This document shows positions 6,604 through 9,858 of a stretch of 9,858 nt of DNA, piece after piece. The translations under genes were made by a program, and so were the position numbers. Origin of the DNA: an uncultured Prevotella sp. (GTDB lineage Bacteria > Bacteroidota > Bacteroidia > Bacteroidales > Bacteroidaceae); assembly GCA_947303825.1 (NCBI GenBank), contig CAMYZK010000064.1:1-9858 (forward strand), in the 5' to 3' direction. The first letter of the stretch is position 1. Each line of letters begins with the position of its first letter. The notes beneath the pieces are model-generated. The model did not search any database. It had not been told where the DNA came from and saw only the letters and a list, made by a program, of their open reading frames with translations.

Positions 6604-6627
6604 GCTGTGCACGAAAACAATATGTTG

Positions 6628-8433
6628 CTACTCTATGATACGCACGCCTCCCTTGTCTGCTGAGCTTACACTTTGGGCGTATGCGCGTAATGCCTTTGAT
6701 ACCGAGCGGCTGCGTTTGAGCGGCTGTTGTGGGCGACAAGCCAGTTCTTCTTCACTGAGTTTCACGTTTATGCTACGTGAGGGGATGTCGATGATAATGA
6801 TGTCGCCATCTTTTACCTTACCAATATTACCACCGTTTGCTGCTTCGGGCGAGATATGTCCGATGCTCAATCCGCTGGTACCTCCAGAGAATCGTCCGTC
6901 TGTAATCAGTGCGCACTCCTTGCCCATGTGCATGCTCTTTATGTATGAGGTGGGGTAGAGCATCTCCTGCATGCCAGGACCGCCTTTCGGCCCCTCGTGG
7001 GTTATGACCACGCAGTCGCCCTTCTTCACCTTTCCTCCCAGGATTCCTTCGCAGGCATCTTCTTGTGAGTCGAAGCATACGGCTGGTCCTTCGAAGTGCC
7101 ACAGGCTCTCATCAACTCCTGCGGTCTTCACCACACAGCCGTCTTGGGCTATGTTGCCGAAAAGCACTGCCAGACCACCGTCTTTCGTATAGGCATGATC
7201 AATGTCGCGTATGCAGCCGTTGGCACGGTCGGTATCGAGTGAGGGATATAACTCGTTCTGGCTACCCATCTTTGTAGAGAAGCGGTTGCCTGGGGCAGAG
7301 AAATATATGTGAGCAGGATGGGGAGTCTGTGGCGAATGAGCGATTGGAGCCGGGTCGTATGTAATCATGGCATCGGCTAGTGTGTAACCGTCAACGTGCA
7401 GGGCTGTGCCGTCAATAAGTCCGCCCTTGTTCAGTTCGCGGAGGATGCCCAGGATACCGCCGGCGCGGTTGCACTCCTGCACCGAGTATTTCTGTGTGTT
7501 TGGTGCCAACTTACATAGGCAAGGTGTCTTGCGGCTTAACTGGTCTATGTCTTTCATGGTGAAGTCTACACCCGCTTCTTGTGCTACGGCTAACAGGTGG
7601 AGTACAGTGTTGGTGCTTCCACCCATAGCGATGTCGAGTGTCATGGCGTTGAGGAATGCTGCGCGGGTGGCTATCGAACGTGGCAGTACCGACTCGTCAC
7701 CGTCTTCGTAGTAGGCCAGCGCGTTTTTCACTATGAGCTTTGCAGCGTCCTTGAAGAGCTTCACTCTGTTGGCATGTGTTGCCAGAATGGTGCCGTTGCC
7801 GGGCAGTGCCAGTCCGATGGCCTCGGTCAGAGAGTTCATGGAGTTGGCAGTGAACATGCCGCTGCATGAGCCACAGCCAGGGCAAGCACAGTGATCTATC
7901 TCTGTCAGTTCCTCGTCGCTGACGCTGGGGTCGGCACCTTTTACCATGGCTGTGATAAGGTCGGCGTTTTCGCCACGCCAACGCCCTGCTTCCATTGGGC
8001 CTCCGCTGACAAAGATGGCGGGGATGTTCAGGCGCATGGCGGCCATGAGCATTCCCGGTGTCACCTTGTCGCAATTGGAAATGCATACCATGGCATCGGC
8101 CTTATGTGCGTTTACCATATACTCTACCGAGTCGGCAATGATGTCGCGAGAGGGCAGTGAGTAGAGCATGCCGTCGTGTCCCATGGCTATGCCGTCGTCA
8201 ATGGCAATAGTATTGAACTCGGCAGCATAACAGCCCAGGGATTCTATCTCTTGCCTGACAATCTGTCCTATCTCGTGCAGGTGTGTGTGCCCTGGCACGA
8301 ACTGTGTAAAAGAGTTGACGATGGCAATGATTGGTTTGCCAAACTGTTCTTGCTTCATGCCTGTGGCTACCCACAGGGCGCGGGCTCCTGCCATACGGCG
8401 TCCCTCTGTGCATACGCTACTTCTGAGCTTCAT
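6628..8433 (-). CDS. ilvD: Dihydroxy-acid dehydratase
   Basis: A 601-residue cytoplasmic Fe-S enzyme that dehydrates 2,3-dihydroxy-3-methylbutanoate and -pentanoate to the 2-keto acids leading to valine, isoleucine and (via 2-ketoisovalerate) leucine and pantothenate. The hallmarks are [19 protein letters not shown] (71-89), CISNCDK (117-123; Cys121 a cluster ligand and Lys123 the expected carbamylated lysine) and [17 protein letters not shown] (184-200, with the further cluster cysteine). Also present are [13 protein letters not shown] (270-282), DRANGCIR (402-409) and [16 protein letters not shown] (511-526). It is close to the E. coli enzyme over its length; the C-terminal linker ([15 protein letters not shown]) is about 10 residues shorter. 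The start is ATG 8431-8433, matching the family N-terminus. No ilvB, ilvH or ilvC follows: the next 458 bp are non-coding, then nhaD. I see no clear promoter in the 71-bp gap to the upstream PBP gene. Confidence 0.97.
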   Translation of the reverse strand: MKLRSSVCTEGRRMAGARALWVATGMKQEQFGKPIIAIVNSFTQFVPGHTHLHEIGQIVRQEIESLGCYAAEFNTIAIDDGIAMGHDGMLYSLPSRDIIADSVEYMVNAHKADAMVCISNCDKVTPGMLMAAMRLNIPAIFVSGGPMEAGRWRGENADLITAMVKGADPSVSDEELTEIDHCACPGCGSCSGMFTANSMNSLTEAIGLALPGNGTILATHANRVKLFKDAAKLIVKNALAYYEDGDESVLPRSIATRAAFLNAMTLDIAMGGSTNTVLHLLAVAQEAGVDFTMKDIDQLSRKTPCLCKLAPNTQKYSVQECNRAGGILGILRELNKGGLIDGTALHVDGYTLADAMITYDPAPIAHSPQTPHPAHIYFSAPGNRFSTKMGSQNELYPSLDTDRANGCIRDIDHAYTKDGGLAVLFGNIAQDGCVVKTAGVDESLWHFEGPAVCFDSQEDACEGILGGKVKKGDCVVITHEGPKGGPGMQEMLYPTSYIKSMHMGKECALITDGRFSGGTSGLSIGHISPEAANGGNIGKVKDGDIIIIDIPSRSINVKLSEEELACRPQQPLKRSRSVSKALRAYAQSVSSADKGGVRIIE

Positions 8434-8458
8434 TATAGTAAAGAGTTGAAAGAAAAAT

Positions 8459-8499
8459 GTGCATTATGAATTTATGCATTATGAATTATGCATTGTTAA
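8459..8499. repeat. A/T-rich short tandem repeat between the PBP gene and ilvD
   Basis: The unit ATGCATTATGAATT occurs as 8459-8472 (first base G), 8474-8487 (exact) and as a partial third copy, ATGCATTGTTAA, at 8488-8499. It fills much of the 71-bp gap and contains ATGCAT palindromes. It lacks a recognisable promoter or a T-run terminator. It could be replication slippage or a binding-site array affecting ilvD transcription. Confidence 0.65.
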
Positions 8500-8504
8500 G
8501 ATGG

Positions 8505-9858
8505 CTAGTCTCCAGAGTCATCATCATCATCGTCGTCGCTTACATTACTTAGGCTTCCCACGGGGCCCAGGTCATCCTGGCATGGGTCTTTGCCCGACAA
8601 AGAGAACACATCGTTCTCGCTAATGCCAAGAGACGGGTCGGCGTAGACTTTTCTCATGAAGAGCGCAAAGATGGGCAGTGCCGACTTAGACCCTTGAGCG
8701 TATGCCATTGTCTCGAAGTGAATGTCGCGGTCTTCAAAGCCTACCCATGCACCTGATACTAGTTTTGGCGTAATACCCATAAACCATCCGTCGCTGTTGC
8801 TGTTTGTAGTACCTGTCTTTCCGCCCATCTGTGCTCTTATTCCGTATGTTGAGCGCAGACTGCTTCCGGTGCCTCCGTCTACTACACCTCTTAGCAGCAC
8901 TATCATTTTCTCGGCCGTCTCGGTGTTGATGACATCGTTGCCAGCGCGACTCAGCTTGTCGGGGCCGTACTCTTTTCCGTCGCTGTCAACGATTTTCGTT
9001 ACATAGATGGGGGCGGAACGATAGCCCCTGTTTACGAAAGTGGTATAGGCCGACACCATTTCGGCTACGGTATTCTCACATGGTCCAAGACACAGTGCAG
9101 GACTGGCGTAGATGTTGGGATTGTTGAATCCATATTCTTTCAGCAGGTCGCGGAAGTTTGTGGCTCCCAGATTATCTATAAGGAATGCAGACACCCAGTT
9201 GTTTGATGACTGAAGTCCCCACCTCAGTGTTACCATCTCTCCCTCGTGAGCCCGGCTTCCGTTGCGTGGCGTCCATGGTTTGCCTCCCCAATAATAGGTT
9301 CGCTGTTCACATGGCACAAGTGTACACGGTGTCATGTTGCCTCCATCAGGCGACATAGCCAGTGAGTAGAGGAAAGGCTTGATGGTGGAACCCACCTGTC
9401 GGCGACCCTCCGTTGCCATGTCGTAGGTAAAGTGCTGGAAGTCCATACCTCCTACGTAGGCCTTGACGTGGCCGTTGTGTGGGTCCATGCTCATAAACCC
9501 GGTTCTGACAAACGATTTGTAATAGAGTATGGAGTCGCGAGGTGTCATGGTGGTGTCACGATTTCCATGATATGTAAAGAGCGACATCTTCACTGGAGTG
9601 TTGAACGCTTTATCTATCTGTGCGTCAGTAGCTCCGTGCTCCTTCATAACACGGTAGCGGTCACTTTGCCTAATGCTGCGCTGAACAATCTTATTGATGC
9701 TGGCAGCCGAGATGTTATTGGAGTAGGGTGGGTTCTTTCTGCCCTTGTTGCCACTGTTGAAAGCGGGCTGCAGATATTTGGCCACATGTTCGTAGCAGGC
9801 TTCCTCTGCATATTTCTGCATACGTGTGTCAATGGTGGTATATATCTTCAGACCGTCG
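8505..9858 (-). CDS. mrcA: Penicillin-binding protein 1A (class A PBP), 5'-partial: transpeptidase part
   Basis: The frame stays open to the window's right edge, reading DGLKIYTTIDTRMQKYAEEA there, the typical 1A junction between the glycosyltransferase and transpeptidase domains. The ATG at 9819-9821 is therefore internal, and the membrane anchor and glycosyltransferase lie outside the window. The transpeptidase signatures are intact: STIK (Ser codon 9387-9389, Lys 9378-9380), SSN in QSSNNWVS (about 9200-9211) and KTGT (KTG at 8811-8819). The protein cross-links peptidoglycan in the periplasm and is the target of beta-lactams. The C-terminus is strongly acidic: seven consecutive Asp codons (8517-8537), then SGD and a TAG stop. 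The gene ends 71 bp before ilvD on the same strand. The assignment to 1A rather than 1B rests on the junction motif and the lack of 1B-type features. Confidence 0.95.
   Translation of the reverse strand, partial: DGLKIYTTIDTRMQKYAEEACYEHVAKYLQPAFNSGNKGRKNPPYSNNISAASINKIVQRSIRQSDRYRVMKEHGATDAQIDKAFNTPVKMSLFTYHGNRDTTMTPRDSILYYKSFVRTGFMSMDPHNGHVKAYVGGMDFQHFTYDMATEGRRQVGSTIKPFLYSLAMSPDGGNMTPCTLVPCEQRTYYWGGKPWTPRNGSRAHEGEMVTLRWGLQSSNNWVSAFLIDNLGATNFRDLLKEYGFNNPNIYASPALCLGPCENTVAEMVSAYTTFVNRGYRSAPIYVTKIVDSDGKEYGPDKLSRAGNDVINTETAEKMIVLLRGVVDGGTGSSLRSTYGIRAQMGGKTGTTNSNSDGWFMGITPKLVSGAWVGFEDRDIHFETMAYAQGSKSALPIFALFMRKVYADPSLGISENDVFSLSGKDPCQDDLGPVGSLSNVSDDDDDDDSGD

Noticed and set aside
6536..6958. 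A plus-strand frame across the ilvD 3' end and the intergenic region
   Set aside because: Mostly an antisense shadow of ilvD; the unique N-terminal part comes from A/T-rich non-coding sequence with no recognisable motif.
1..9858. CRISPR arrays, insertion sequences, tRNA or rRNA genes
   Set aside because: No regularly spaced repeats, transposase-like frames, terminal inverted repeats with target duplications, or cloverleaf/rRNA motifs were seen on either strand.

Overview
The window looks like a chromosomal segment of a Bacteroidales bacterium, most likely Prevotella or a close relative. This rests on protein character (a Bacteroidetes-type S9 peptidase, an NhaD antiporter and a 1A-type PBP), on weak Shine-Dalgarno signals, and on two matches to the Bacteroidetes promoter pattern TTTG-N19/20-TAnnTTTG. 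The genus is an inference. I see no IS element, phage gene, CRISPR array, tRNA or rRNA.

Layout. A plus-strand S9-family serine peptidase (1-2277, 5' end outside the window) converges on a minus-strand block. That block, read right to left, is: the 3' part of a penicillin-binding protein 1A gene (8505-9858, 5' end outside the window), ilvD (6628-8433), a 458-bp non-coding gap, then nhaD (4880-6169), trkH (3385-4836) and manA (2334-3332). nhaD, trkH and manA are spaced 43 and 52 bp apart and are probably cotranscribed, with a hairpin between trkH and manA.

Functions. PBP1A builds and cross-links peptidoglycan. IlvD is the Fe-S dehydratase of branched-chain amino acid synthesis. NhaD exports Na+ in exchange for H+ and TrkH imports K+, so the two form a cation-homeostasis pair. 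ManA interconverts fructose-6-P and mannose-6-P. The S9 peptidase probably degrades peptides in the periplasm or at the cell surface.

The most interesting stretch is the ilvD-nhaD gap (6170-6627). It holds a near-perfect leftward Bacteroidetes promoter directly after ilvD, then about 310 nt with several abutting hairpins, two of them closed by GUGA (GNRA) tetraloops. In three of the stems, pairs that are G-U wobbles on the minus strand are mismatches on the plus strand, so the structure belongs to minus-strand RNA. The stretch ends in a T-rich inverted repeat and is followed by a second promoter-like element just before nhaD. I read it as an uncharacterised structured small RNA or a long structured nhaD leader. 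I could not assign it to a known RNA family from sequence alone.
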